DNA from: Pilatotrama ljubarskyi | Lineage: Eukaryota > Basidiomycota > Agaricomycetes > Polyporales > Polyporaceae | Length of the DNA: 56,741 bases | Assembly (NCBI GenBank): GCA_022385805.1 | Contig: MU277751.1 | Span: 1 to 56,741, forward strand | Reading direction: 5' to 3' | In this document: in pieces, positions 37,756-47,868 of the stretch | Layout of the letters: every line of letters begins with the position of its first letter | How positions within the stretch are numbered: the first letter of the stretch is position 1 | Program-made: the position numbers and the translations under genes | Notes under the pieces: generated by a model | What the model was told of the DNA's origin: nothing | The model's input: only the letters and a program-made list of their open reading frames with translations | Databases searched by the model: none

Positions 37756-38936
37756 TTAGTTGTTCCTGACGAATACCTCCCCAGACTCCTCGAGACTGTA
37801 GTACTCCCTCGCAAACTCCTCGAGACTGCGCTGGGGGACGTCGGGGTAGAGCCCGCGCGCTTCCAGATATCCGAGGCGCTTGGCATAGTACTCTCGAGGG
37901 TGTTTTCGCCGAGGATGTCCATGCCGTACATGTATCCGTTCCAGTGCATCGCGTAGCAAGCTAGGACGTTGCTCGGGTCTTCCACTAGCTGTTTCTTGCC
38001 ATCTGCAATGCACTTCAGGATTTCCGCGCCGGACACCTGCGCATACCAGGACAAACGTGAGCGCGTTCACTCTCTGCACCTCCCGGGCCGCACGGCGCAC
38101 TCACGTAGGTCGGCTTTGTCTTCAAATCGTTCCCCTCCCGAGAGAGACGTTCCGCTATCGCGTGTATCTTCTCCTCGGTCACCTCGTCCTTCCAGATGAT
38201 GACGGCATGGATGAGCGTACGAGGATCGGTAACAATCCGCGCGACGTATGCCCCGATGTCCCGGTAGTCGGTCAAAAGCATCTTCTGCCTACATATACCA
38301 TGTAGCTCATACGTCCATTCCTGGAAGGCCGCAGGAGCCTTGCTCCGTGCAGAGAGCGGCAGCCCGAGTTGCATCCACCAGCTAACGTCCACGAACGTAT
38401 GTGGCAGGCCGAGCTCCTTGACAAGCTCTCGGATGTCCAGCTTCTGTAAAGATGTGTCACCAACAATCCTGGGCCGCCGGATCCACGGCGTAAGCGTACC
38501 TGGTCGTGCGTCTCCCGCAAGTCTTTCTTTTCGGGCGTGCCAAAGTCACAGAGGACGACACGTTCGATGGCGCCAACCTCTTTGACCGCACGTAGAACGT
38601 CCTCCTGGTTGGGGATGACCTTGCCATCTACCGCGCGGATGGGGATACCCATCCCCTGCAGGACTTCTTTGAGCCGATATATACCATCCTGCAGGTCGCC
38701 AAGGCGGATCTCGACGCCAGATGCGCGCAGCTCCTCGACCATTGGCTTGAGATGGAAGCACTGGGGCGCCCGAATGCCGCGACGCGCTGATATGTGATTG
38801 TCAGCTGACTGGAGCGGAAGTCCCTTGAGCGGGACGCCATGCACGAAGTCCCCAGATTCGAGGAGCCTTATGACAATGCTTCCTCCCGTACTTCCGGTCG
38901 CCCCAAGGACTAGCAAAGAGGATTGCCGTTCGCCAT
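37756..38936 (-). pseudogene. NmrA-like gene, array copy B, frameshifted pseudogene
   Basis: All four exons are recognisable (GATGSTGGSIV, GVEIRLGDLQDG, VDVSWWMQLGLPL, YMYGMDILGENTLE, LEEFAREYYSLEESG), but at least three lesions break the frame. Near 38910-38918 a lost base in exon 1 puts TAG at codon 9. Near 38745-38752 one base is missing in exon 2. Near 37884-37891 about five extra bases in exon 4 shift the frame before the conserved AKRLGYL block. The residue change VPC-to-VLC and the altered GIPIRAV region (DILISAV elsewhere) also suggest relaxed constraint. It would not give a full-length protein without sequencing errors at all three sites. Confidence 0.8.
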
Positions 38937-39566
38937 AGTTTAGCTCTCTGAAGGGGTAGCCCGGGAGTGTGATCGCTGGTCCAACCACCTCCTGAATGTA
39001 CTTAGTCCGAGGCCGGGGTTCGCTTGCATATCACCTATGACCAAGCAACTACGCTGGCCGACTCTCGCGGATACATCAGATGCAGAACGACTGTCACCGG
39101 GAGCCTGGACGGCCCATCCCGCTTTTCACGGACTTCCAAGTCGGAAACGTCGCCAGCTAGGATCATCGTGTTGATGCTATAGTCCGTCCCCGAGGCGGCG
39201 GCTCTCTCTGTCTCTCCGCGATTTTCTAGGATTCTGGTATTTCCACGCCGCGAGAGTAAGAGGAGCACCGGACGCATAGCCCGCCAGATCTCCCGGAACA
39301 CTCAGATGCAAATCCAATGCAATGAGGCAAGTAACGAATTCCAGAGGGACACACGTAGCGCGGCAATGGCGAATAGTCGGAGAAGTGGATGTGCCGCTGG
39401 CAACGGACGCCTGACGCGTAGTCGACAACTTGAACTTAGTAGTGGTGTCCACGCATGCGAGCGGAGCAATACTGGGTAACAGGGGCATCCAATTGATCCG
39501 GGGGAGGATATCATTACGCTTCATGATTACCTTGCGCTCGTGGGTGCAGCATGACCAGTAGTCTAA
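38937..39566. promoter_or_regulatory. 5' flank of copy B and 3' flank of copy C
   Basis: No gene. Contains an everted CCG-AGGC-CGG site at 39007-39016 (71 bp from the copy B start) and a CCG-N7-CGG site at 39119-39131. No TATA-like box at the position used by copies C, E and F. Confidence 0.45.
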
Positions 39567-41067
39567 TCAATCGCCCCTGAGGTATTCCAGACCAGGCTCC
39601 TCCAGACTATAGTACTCCTTCGCGAACTCCTCCAGACTGCGCCGGGGGACGTCGGGATAGAGCTCGCGAGCGTCCAGGTACCCGAGGTGTTTCGCGTTTT
39701 CGAGCGTGTTCTCGCCGGCTATGTGCAAGCTGTACATATAATCGTGCCAGAGCACCTTCAAGGCAGCAGGGGCATTGCTCGGGTCCTTCACGAGGTCCGC
39801 CTTACCTTCAGCGATGCGTTTCGCTATTTCTTCGGCGGACGCCTGGCATAAAAAGATAGCGTGAGCATATACTTCTGGGGTGTAGGCGTAACGCACTCAC
39901 ATAAGTCCGCTTAGGGCCTGGTCGGCTGCCCGTGAGATTCAACTCACGTGTGATGTGAACGATGCCCGAGATGCCCGAAAACTCCGCACTCACACTGCGA
40001 GCACCGAAGCGCTCACAGTCACAAAGTGTCACGCTTGTGCGCGCATGCACCCCCAGTTGTGAGCGCCCAAGCGTGACATCGTAGCGCCCGTGGAGATTGG
40101 GCAGCCGACCGCTCTGTTCGACCGTGATCTAGAACTCACAGGTGAGTGCGAGTTGGTGCTCACACGTGAGTGGATTTTGGCGGGGCGTGAGTTGTATCTC
40201 ACGGGCAGCCGACCAGGCCCTTAGCCTTCAAGTTGTCCGCCTCACCGGAGAAGTGTTCCCCAATCTCATGGACCTTCTCCTCAGTCTGTTCGTCCTCCCA
40301 GACGATGACCAGCTTGTTGAGCGTGCGCGTGTCCGCGAGAATTCGCGCGACGTAGACGCCAATGTCCCGGTGGTCCGACAGGAGGATCTTCTGCGTGCCC
40401 GTGCCGTGCAGCTCGTACGTCCACTGCTTAAGCACCGCAGGAACCTTGCTTCGTGCAGGCAGCGGGAGTGAGAGCTGCATCCACCAGCCGACGTCAATGA
40501 ATGTATACGGCAGACCGAGCTCCTTGATGAGATCCCGGATGTCGAATTTCTGACGGGAAGTGTGTCAGAAACCTGGATGCCTGTAGCCTTGGGCCTGCAG
40601 CCTTGACAACACGAGTAGCGTACCTGGCTGTCAATCTCTCGCACGCCCCTCTTCACGGGCGGCCCGAAGTCGCATGGGATGACACGCTTGATCGTGTCAA
40701 CCTCGGCTGCGGCGCGGAAGAGATTGACCTGGTGGGCGACGAGCTTTCCATCCACTGCACTTATGAGGATCTCCACCCCCGCCAGGGCTTCCTTAAGCTG
40801 AGGAGCACTATCATGGACGTCCCCGGTACGGATCTCGACACCGGATGCACGGAGGCCCTGAACCACAGGCTTCGAGATGGAGGTAGGGCGTACTAGTGCC
40901 GCGACACGCTGATGTATGCACTTCAGTTCAACGTCCTCGCCGGGGGCACCCAAGCGGAACGGGACGGGACGTACGAAGTTTCCGGAATCAAGGAGCCCTT
41001 TGACGATGCTACTGCCCGTGAAACCGGTAGCTCCGACAACGAGGACTAGGGGCTTTGCGCTCGCCAT
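39567..41067 (-). pseudogene. NmrA-like gene, array copy C, interrupted by a MITE in exon 3
   Basis: Exons 41067-40975, 40908-40624, 40549-39901 (interrupted) and 39842-39567. The protein motifs are intact: GATGFTGSSIV, GVEIRTGDVHD, CDFGPPVKRG, LKQWTYELHG, HIAGENTLENAKHLGYLDA, EYYSLEEPGLEYLRG. Exon 3 is 649 nt instead of 339. The 310-nt excess equals the 307-bp element at 39914-40220 plus its 3-bp target duplication. Reading into the element from LKAK gives GLVGCP and a stop, removing the last exon. Apart from the insertion no lesion is seen, so the event looks young. Without the element the gene would encode 330 aa. Splicing out the element as part of a longer intron is conceivable, but the GTGAGA donor in its end is out of phase. 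Confidence 0.82.
39911..40223. mobile_element. Tourist/PIF-Harbinger-like MITE (307 bp, TIRs, TTA target duplication)
   Basis: The element is 39914-40220. Its terminal inverted repeats are 35 bp with one mismatch, beginning GGGCCTGGTCGGCTGCCCGT. TTA flanks it directly on both sides (39911-39913 and 40221-40223). A 3-bp TTA/TAA duplication and GGG-starting TIRs are the pattern of PIF/Harbinger-derived (Tourist-like) MITEs. The interior has no coding capacity and carries several GTGAG-type repeats. Removing it plus one TTA restores the exact 339-nt exon shared by copies A and E. Confidence 0.9.
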
Positions 41068-41581
41068 GTGTCAGTAGTTGGTCTCGTGATTTTGGCGATG
41101 TGGAGAGGAGTAATTGATGGCTGATGTGCGTCCAGAAAGGCTGCTTTATAGTCTCAAGATGAACTCCGAGACCGGGCATCTTTCGTGACTGAAGGGGATG
41201 ACAAAGCAGGTTCGAAGTCGGTCTTGTGAAGCCGTAGGTGTGTCGCGAGAACCTGGACACTTCGCTTTCCACAACGTCGCTCCTACATGAGGAAGCTATG
41301 AGTCGAACGTGGCCAGTCCACGCGTAGTATGCCTGCTACCGTGAGCAAGCGCTCTTAGAGACACGCCATCTGCATGTCTGTGGGGATCGGAACCCAGATC
41401 GTCTTCCGTGAGATGAAGGAGTATGTACATGGCAGCCCAGTGAGACTCTGATTCCAGCGCCGCCGCTGTCTTTCCGATTTTCACGGACCATGAGATCCCC
41501 TATGTAAGTAAACCTAACGAGCGTCTATGTACCATCATACCTCCTCGTCGATTTAGGGAACGTAGCATCTGTGACTGAGTA
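41068..41581. promoter_or_regulatory. promoter region of array copy C
   Basis: Holds the promoter module: everted CCG-AGAC-CGG at 41166-41175, then 15 bp, then TATAAAG (minus strand, 41144-41150), about 77 bp before the start codon. A further CCG-N7-CGG site lies at 41474-41486. No gene. Confidence 0.6.
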
Positions 41582-41707
41582 CTATGAGTCTGCAAATCTT
41601 GAGAGCAGACGAAATCTCACATGGCCATGGAGCACGAAATCATGCGGTGATGCTAGGTTAGTCAACGTTCTGCTCTGTGTGTTCAAGCGGAAAGCGACGT
41701 ACGAAAG

Positions 41708-41800
41708 GTCCGGAGTCAACTTGTGCCGTTTGACGATGCTGCTGCCTGTGAAGCCAGTCGCGCCTTGAATGAAGAGTGCTAGGGGCCGGCCGTTCGGCAT
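41708..41800 (-). pseudogene. NmrA-like gene, array copy D, first-exon remnant
   Basis: Starts MPNGRPLALFIQGATGFTGSSIV, the array's dinucleotide-binding N-terminus. Small changes then scramble the GLLDSGNF end, although TTTC|GTACGTCGC (old exon end plus donor) is still visible near 41700. No exon 2, 3 or 4 follows before copy E ends at 42651. The upstream flank still carries the everted CCG-AGAC-CGG (41911-41920), but the TATA-like position reads TCGAAAG. This is the stub of a deleted copy. Confidence 0.75.
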
Positions 41801-42650
41801 GTATGGGTTAGTTGTCAGTCGAGCGATGAAAGAGATTACCGGTAGTGTGGACTTGCGGTTGTTGGTCTACACGCTTCAACCGAGGCCGCTTTCGAGTCTC
41901 TGGACAAAATCCGAGACCGGGATCTGTCCGGTGAGCAACTGAGCTTGATGACCAAACAGGTACGTAGGTATGTCGCGATTGGAGCCTAGACAGTTCGACC
42001 GCGTCTCTTCACAGGTGGCTGTAACCTCAGGCTGTGTCGGTGGCCCAGTGACTATGCCGAGATGCACCTTCGCGCTAGGACTGCGCTGTCATCCCTGAGC
42101 GCGCACCTTGCACATCCTGACAGATTAGAGAGACAAACGGTCCTGTCCGGATTTCGCGGCAGCCACGCATAGAGCCTGCCACTTGTTTATAACCGTATGG
42201 GGGTAAAAGAGAGCTGCCTGATCACTGCAGGGTGCTGAGAGGGAGTCAGAACCACGAGGGATCAATGTAGAGCTCGTCGAGGCATCCAGGAATCAGGATA
42301 TCCATGTCTCGCACCAGATCGCGCGCGCGAATGAGGATCGATGATCATCCGTACGTCCACAGTTCTGGGACACGCGTATGTCGTACGACAAGCATCTCTC
42401 TACCTGTTCTGGTGCGCGGGGACTCGCAGCGGGAAGGCCAAGGAGTTGGTTTGGACGGAGGCCAGCGGATACGCGGATGGTTGATGTCGGACCCACGGGC
42501 TACGACTTCGTGTCCGCGCGCAGGTAAGTGCCACGAGAAGTTTTGCTTGGGACACTTTGCGAAGGTGGTGGCATAGAATTTGTGAAACATAGATGATAGA
42601 TGAAAGACCGTTTCAAGCGTCCGTATACATCGCGACGAGCGCACCCTCCA
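41801..42650. other. flank of remnant D and 3' flank of copy E
   Basis: No gene seen. The 110 bp next to D is a decayed version of the array promoter; the remainder shows nothing recognisable. Confidence 0.45.
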
Positions 42651-43819
42651 TCAGTTACCTCTGAGATACTCCAGACCCGGCTCCTCCCGGCTATAGTACT
42701 CCTTCGCAAACTCCTCGAGACTGCGCTTTGGGCCGTCGGGGTAGAGCTCGCGCGCGTCCAGGTATCCGAGGCGCTTGGCACTTTCGAGGGTGTTCTCGCC
42801 GAGAATGTGTATGCTGTACATATATCCATTACCATGAATCTTGAAGTGGGCCAAGATGTTGGTCGGGTCTTTCGCGACCTCAGCCTTGCCTTCAGCAATG
42901 CGCTTCTTCATCTCCTCGGCGGACACCTGGAAGAACAGGTAGTATGAGCCTATTGCTGCAGAGCTAGGAACGTCACACTCACATAGGTCCGCTTGGCCTT
43001 CAAGTTGTCCGCTTCGCCCGAGAAATGCTCCCCGATCTCGTGGACCTTTTCCTCAGGCAGTTCCTCCTCCCAGATGATCACCGCCTGGTTGAGAGTGCGT
43101 GGATCCGCGACAGTCCGCGCGACATATGCTCCGATGTCCCGGTAGTCCGTCAAGAGCATCTTCTGCGTGCCGCTGCCGTGCAGCTCGTATGTCAACTGCT
43201 TGAAGGCCTCCGGGACCTTGCTCCGTGTAGGCAACGGGAGCGCGAGCTGCATCCACCAGCCGACGTCGATGAAGGTGTACGGCAGGCCTAGGTCCTTGAT
43301 GAGATCCCGGATGGCGAGTTTCTGTCAAGAGATGTGTCAGATAGCTGTCCACTACTGCTCCCGCGTCTGCGTATAGCGGCGTACCTGATCGTGCAGGTCC
43401 CGTACGCCCTTCTCTCCCGGTGTAGCGAAGTCGCATGGGACGACACGTTTGATGCCGACCTCTTTTGCGGCACGCAGGATGTTCTCCTGGGCGGCGACGA
43501 GGTAGCCGTCCACTGCGCTGATGAGGATGTCTACGCCGGCCAGAGCTTCTTTCTGCTGAGCGACACCGTTCGTGACGTCGCCAGTACGGATCTCAACACC
43601 GGATGCGCGGAATTCTTGCGCCGCGGCCTTGTTCACGGAAGCAGGGCGAACCAGCGCGGCGACACGCTGATGTACGATTGTCAGTCCAAGCTTCTACGAG
43701 CGTTTACCGTAGAGGAGGCGACATACGAAGTTTCCAGACTCAAGGAGCCCTCTGACAATGCTGCCGCCTGTGAAGCCGGTCGCGCCGAGTACGAGTACCA
43801 GGGGTTTATCGTTAGCCAT
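42651..43819 (-). CDS. NmrA-like / isoflavone-reductase-like protein, array copy E
   Basis: Exons 43819-43727, 43666-43385, 43321-42983 and 42926-42651 give 329 aa with frame kept. It starts MANDKPLVLVLGATGFTGGS (Rossmann motif at residues 12-18). Conserved blocks are GVEIRTGDVTNG, VDILISAVDGYLV, RVVPCDFATPGEKG, the TFIDVGWWMQLALPL core and the C-terminal YMYSIHILGENTLESAKRLG. Intact and with the canonical promoter module, so it is a good candidate for an expressed member. Closest in sequence to copy C by eye. Confidence 0.9.
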
Positions 43820-44922
43820 GTCAGTGTGTAGTGTTCGAGTGTGGTGTGAGCGGTGTGGAGTTGTGGCTGTTGGTCAAACAGTGTGCACCGCGGCTGCTTT
43901 TAAGCCTCGAAACGTAGCCCGAGACCGGGAATAAGTCCTCGGAACATGAAGTGACCAAGCAGGGACCTATACGGCCTTGTGGAACACGTAGACCGGCCGT
44001 GGATGGAGGCCGGACTGTTAGCTCTCCATGATTCCCGATTTTTACGGGAAAGTTGTCGGCGATTGTGCCTGGTCTAGAAAGTCTTGTCATACGCGCTATT
44101 TCCCCCAATGAAGTGCGCTAACAACATTGCAACAACATAAAACGTAGAGTCGTACCGTCTTATTGTGGGCACTATTGCAGCAGCTAATGGTAGAGCTTAC
44201 TATAACCACGGTCAACATGGACCCTTTTATCATTAGGCTAGACCATGTGCTTATGTTGAGCCCGAAGACGGATTCACACCATAGCGGAGCCTCGGTGGGT
44301 GCTTACCATCCAAATGCGATCGCAACCCCTCCGCCTTCATCCGTCATTCGTGACCATGTACTCATGGACACAATATCCGGTTTTCGGGCATTATCAAGCC
44401 ATGTCCTGGCATCGGAAATGGCAGGGGTGAAAACAGCTCAACAGAGTAACAGCGAGACGCTGCCGCAGGAGCTCGTGATTTGCCTTTCCGACTTTCACGG
44501 ATTGTACGAGTCCCACGCTCATCCCTACCTGGCTGAGGGATACGAGCGCCTGCTGCATTGCTCCGACTCTCGCTCACTCACTGACGCCAAAAGAACGCTA
44601 GCAGTTGGCGGCGCTGTCGCGGCACTGCCAACCGTTTAGAACATACGCATATTGTCGTGCACGTCATTATATTACTGCTCAGACACAGTACTTTCAGGAA
44701 ATCGACTCAATTCGCCCAGCGCAGCCTGTGATACTACTCGAGTAGTGTAGTATATCCCCCTACGGTGCGTCAACGAGTGATCTGCGAGCTGCAGCTGGCA
44801 ATGAACATTATCCGCAGTCTGGCAGGCGTGTATACACAATGGCACTGTATCGCAAAGCATAATCTCCGTGCGATATCGGCCGTCATGTACATAGGCATAA
44901 GTAAGTGGATGCACCGCACTCC
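43820..44922. promoter_or_regulatory. promoter region of array copy E and long intergenic spacer
   Basis: Contains CCG-AGAC-CGG at 43919-43928, then 15 bp, then TTAAAAG (minus strand, 43897-43903). Two CCG-N7-CGG sites follow at 44035-44047 and 44488-44500; the block around the last resembles that at about 41465-41500 upstream of copy C. No gene; the 158-codon open frame at 44163-44639 shows no family similarity. Confidence 0.55.
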
Positions 44923-46102
44923 TCAGCTACTCCTCAAATACTCCTGCCCGGGCTCCTCGAGGCGATACCACTCTCGCGCGAACTCCTCAAGAGTGTGCTT
45001 TTGCACGTCTGGGTACAGCTCGCGCGCGTCGAGATACCCAAGGCGCTTGGCGTTCTCGAGCGTGTTCTCGCCGAGGATGTGCATGCTGTACCTGTACTCA
45101 TTCCAGCTGACCTTCGCGTGCGCGTAGAAGCTGTTCGGGTCTTTGGCGAGCTCTGCCTTCCCTTCTTCGACGGTCTTCAGGATGTCGTCAGCGGACACCT
45201 GTGTACGCGGTTCAGCACCTCTTCTACAGGACTCCCATCAAAAGCGAACACTCACGTAGATCCTCTTTGCCTGCAGTTGGTCGGCCTCGCCCGACAGGCG
45301 CTCTCCGATCTCATGCACCTCCAACTCCGTCAACTCGTCTTCCCAGACCATGACCGTCTGGTTGAGCGTGCGTGGGTCGGCGATGATCCGGGCGACGTAC
45401 ACGCCGATATGGCGGAGGTCCGTCACGAGCATCTTCGCCGTACCGGCGCCGTGCAGCTGGTACGTCATCTCCTTCCCCGGTACCTTGCTGCGCGCAGGAA
45501 GAGGGAGCGCGAGTTGCATCCACCAGCCGACGTCGATGAACGTGTGCGGCAGGCCGAGCTCCTTGATGAAGTCCCGAATCGCGAGCTTCTATAACAAAGT
45601 CCCATATCAAGCGGACATGCGTCAGAGCTCTTCGTGCAGCCATCGCATTCGACCAACGTACCTCATCGTGAAGGTCTCGGACGCCCCTCTTCCCGGGAGT
45701 GCCGAAGTCGCAGGGTACGACCCGCTTCACGCCAACCTCCTTCGCGGCGCGGAGGACGTCCTTCTGGTCCGCGATGACCCACGCAGTCACCGCGCTGATG
45801 AGGATGTCCACCCCGTCGAGGACCTCTTTGAGTCTCGGGACGCCGTCCCTGAGGTCTCCTGTACGGACCTCGATGCCGGCAGCGCGAAGCTCCTGCGTCG
45901 CGGGCTTGGACAAGGAGGCGGGGCGTATGAGCGCTGCGATGCGCTGGTAGAATGGGCCACCTTGTCAATCTCGGACGGCCGTACTGAAGTAGACGAAGTG
46001 GCTCACGAAATTGCCGGAGTTCAGCAGACCCTTCACGATACTGCTACCTGTAGCGCCGAGAGCGCCGAGCACGAGCACGAGCGGTTTGTCTGCGCTGGCC
46101 AT
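44923..46102 (-). CDS. NmrA-like / isoflavone-reductase-like protein, array copy F
   Basis: Exons 46102-46007, 45943-45662, 45588-45256 and 45198-44923 give 328 aa. The nucleotide-binding loop is altered to GALGATGSS (GATGFTGSS in relatives), though the GxxGxxG spacing is still met. Other blocks: GIEVRTGDLRDG, VDILISAVTAWVIADQKD, RVVPCDFGTPGKRG, TFIDVGWWMQLALPL, YRYSMHILGENTLENAKRLG. Exon 3 is 6 nt shorter than in copies A and E because GKEMTYQLHG replaces the longer loop; copy G shares that 333-nt length, so F and G form one subgroup. Confidence 0.9.
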
Positions 46103-46608
46103 ATCTTGTTTCGCTATGCTATGACCGTTCGAGCGCAGGTTCGTGAATGTTAGGGTAGTCGGATGGCTGCAAGGAGTTTTGCATCGCGCCTTCTTTTATG
46201 GCGTCCAGATGAAGCCCGATATCGGGAATTACAGATGGAGAGCCTAGTTACGAACTACGGATGCAGTCAGACTCTCCTTTGAATTCGAGGTGCCTCAGTA
46301 GCGGTGACTGCAACTTGTACCGCTGGCTTACCAATGCCGGCGCTACCATCGCCACTGTGAATGAGATCCTCGGCTCGGCCGAGAAGGAGCGCGACAGGAC
46401 AGTGAGTACTATATCGACGTTGGGCAACACGAGCGAGATGTTGGCTTCTGATAGGCTCGCCACAGGCTCGGCGTTGCCGCTTAAATGTCATCTGAAGGTG
46501 ATTGAGATCTAGACGTGACTGGGGGAAGCCTCGGTGCTGGGTTCTGTTCACGGGGGTACTATATCAGACATACTGTACATACACCTTGTGCGGACTCCCC
46601 TTCCATCA
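46103..46608. promoter_or_regulatory. promoter region of array copy F
   Basis: Carries a perfect palindromic version of the everted site, CCCGATATCGGG (CCG-ATAT-CGG at 46216-46225), 16 bp upstream of ATAAAAG (minus strand, 46193-46199). No gene. Confidence 0.55.
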
Positions 46609-47785
46609 TCATCCCCTCATATACTCCTGTCCAGGCTCCTCAAGACTGTAATAGTACTTCGCGAATTCCTCGAGAGTGTGCTTGGGCATGTCTGGGTACA
46701 GCTCCCGTGCGTCCAGGTATCCGAGACGCTTCGCGTTCTCGAGGGTGTTCTCGCCGAGAACGTGGATGCTGTACATGTACTGGCCGTTGATGACCTTGAC
46801 GTGGCCCATGAAGCTGTTCGGGTCTCGGGCGAGCTCCGCCTTGCCTTCTTCTACGCGCTTCAGTATGTCCTCCGCAGAGAGCTACGATCACGGCTGTTCA
46901 GCATCACTCGACGATGAATCATTTGGCATACGCGGCACTCACGTGGATCCTCTTGGCCTTCAAGACGTCCGCCTCGCCCGACGCGCGCTCCCCGATCTCG
47001 CGGGCCTGCAGCTCCGTCACCTCGTCCTCCCAGACGATCACCGCCTGGTTGAGCGTGCGCGGATCCGCGATGATCCGTGCGACATACGCGCCGATGTGGC
47101 GGAGGTCCGTCACGAGCATCTTCTTCGTGCCGTCGCCGTGCAGCTCGTACGTGCTCTCCTTCCGCGACGCTTTGCTACGCGAGGGGAGCGGAAGCGAGAG
47201 CTGCATCCACCAGCCGACGTCGATGAATGTGTACGGCACGCCGAGCTCCTTGATGAAATCCCGGATGGCCAGTTTCTGTTTAAGGGTGGTATACGTGAGT
47301 AAATGAAGCTATATGCTCATGCATGTCCCAGCTGTATCGTGAGCGTACCTCATCGTGCAATTGGCGCACACCCTTGTCCCCGGGGGTAGCGAAGTCGCAG
47401 GGCACGACTCGCTTTATGCCGACCTCCTTAGCGGCACGGAAGATACCCTTCTGGTCTTCGAGGCTCCATGCGCTCACTGCGCTAATGAGAATATCCACCC
47501 CCACCAGGAACTCCTTCAGGTTCGAGCTATCATCCGTGAGGTCACCCACGCGGATCTCGACGCCGGAGTTGCGGAATTCCTGCACCGCGGGCTTCGAAAT
47601 AGACGCAGGGCGCATAAGGGCTGCGACACGCTGTCAATGACTCTCAATGAGTAAGAATATACGAGGATGCGCGCATTCAAGGCGTGACGTACAAAATTTT
47701 CCGAGTCAAGGAGGCCGTTCACGATACTACGGCCTGTGAACCCGGTAGCACCCAACACAAGTACAAGTGGCTTCTCGTTCGGCAT
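46609..47785 (-). CDS. NmrA-like / isoflavone-reductase-like protein, array copy G
   Basis: Exons 47785-47693, 47630-47349, 47275-46943 and 46881-46609 give 326 aa. It starts MPNEKPLVLVLGATGFTGRS. Blocks: GVEIRVGDLTDD, VDILISAVSAWSLEDQKG, RVVPCDFATPGDKG, TFIDVGWWMQLSLPL, YMYSIHVLGENTLENAKRLG. It is the first array member in the direction of transcription. A complete Tc1/mariner element begins 86 bp upstream of the start codon, and no CCG-N4-CGG plus TATA module is present in those 86 bp, so its promoter was probably cut off by the insertion (inference). Confidence 0.9.
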
Positions 47786-47868
47786 TGAGTATCTGACTGG
47801 TATTGTGAGATGTTCTTCGGGACAAATCGCAAACCTGCCATACATCGCCGCATTTACTAGACGGTTCT

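Noticed and set aside
44163..44639. 158-codon plus-strand frame between copies E and F
   Set aside because: Composition is not gene-like; it overlaps the conserved flank and a CCG-N7-CGG site, and no domain is seen.
45350..46153. 267-codon plus-strand frame across NmrA copy F
   Set aside because: It mirrors the coding strand of copy F (low-complexity Ser/Arg-rich product) and similar mirrors occur opposite every array member.
36210..47785. Secondary-metabolite gene cluster
   Set aside because: No polyketide synthase, peptide synthetase, terpene cyclase, P450 or cluster transporter is found beside the NmrA-like genes.
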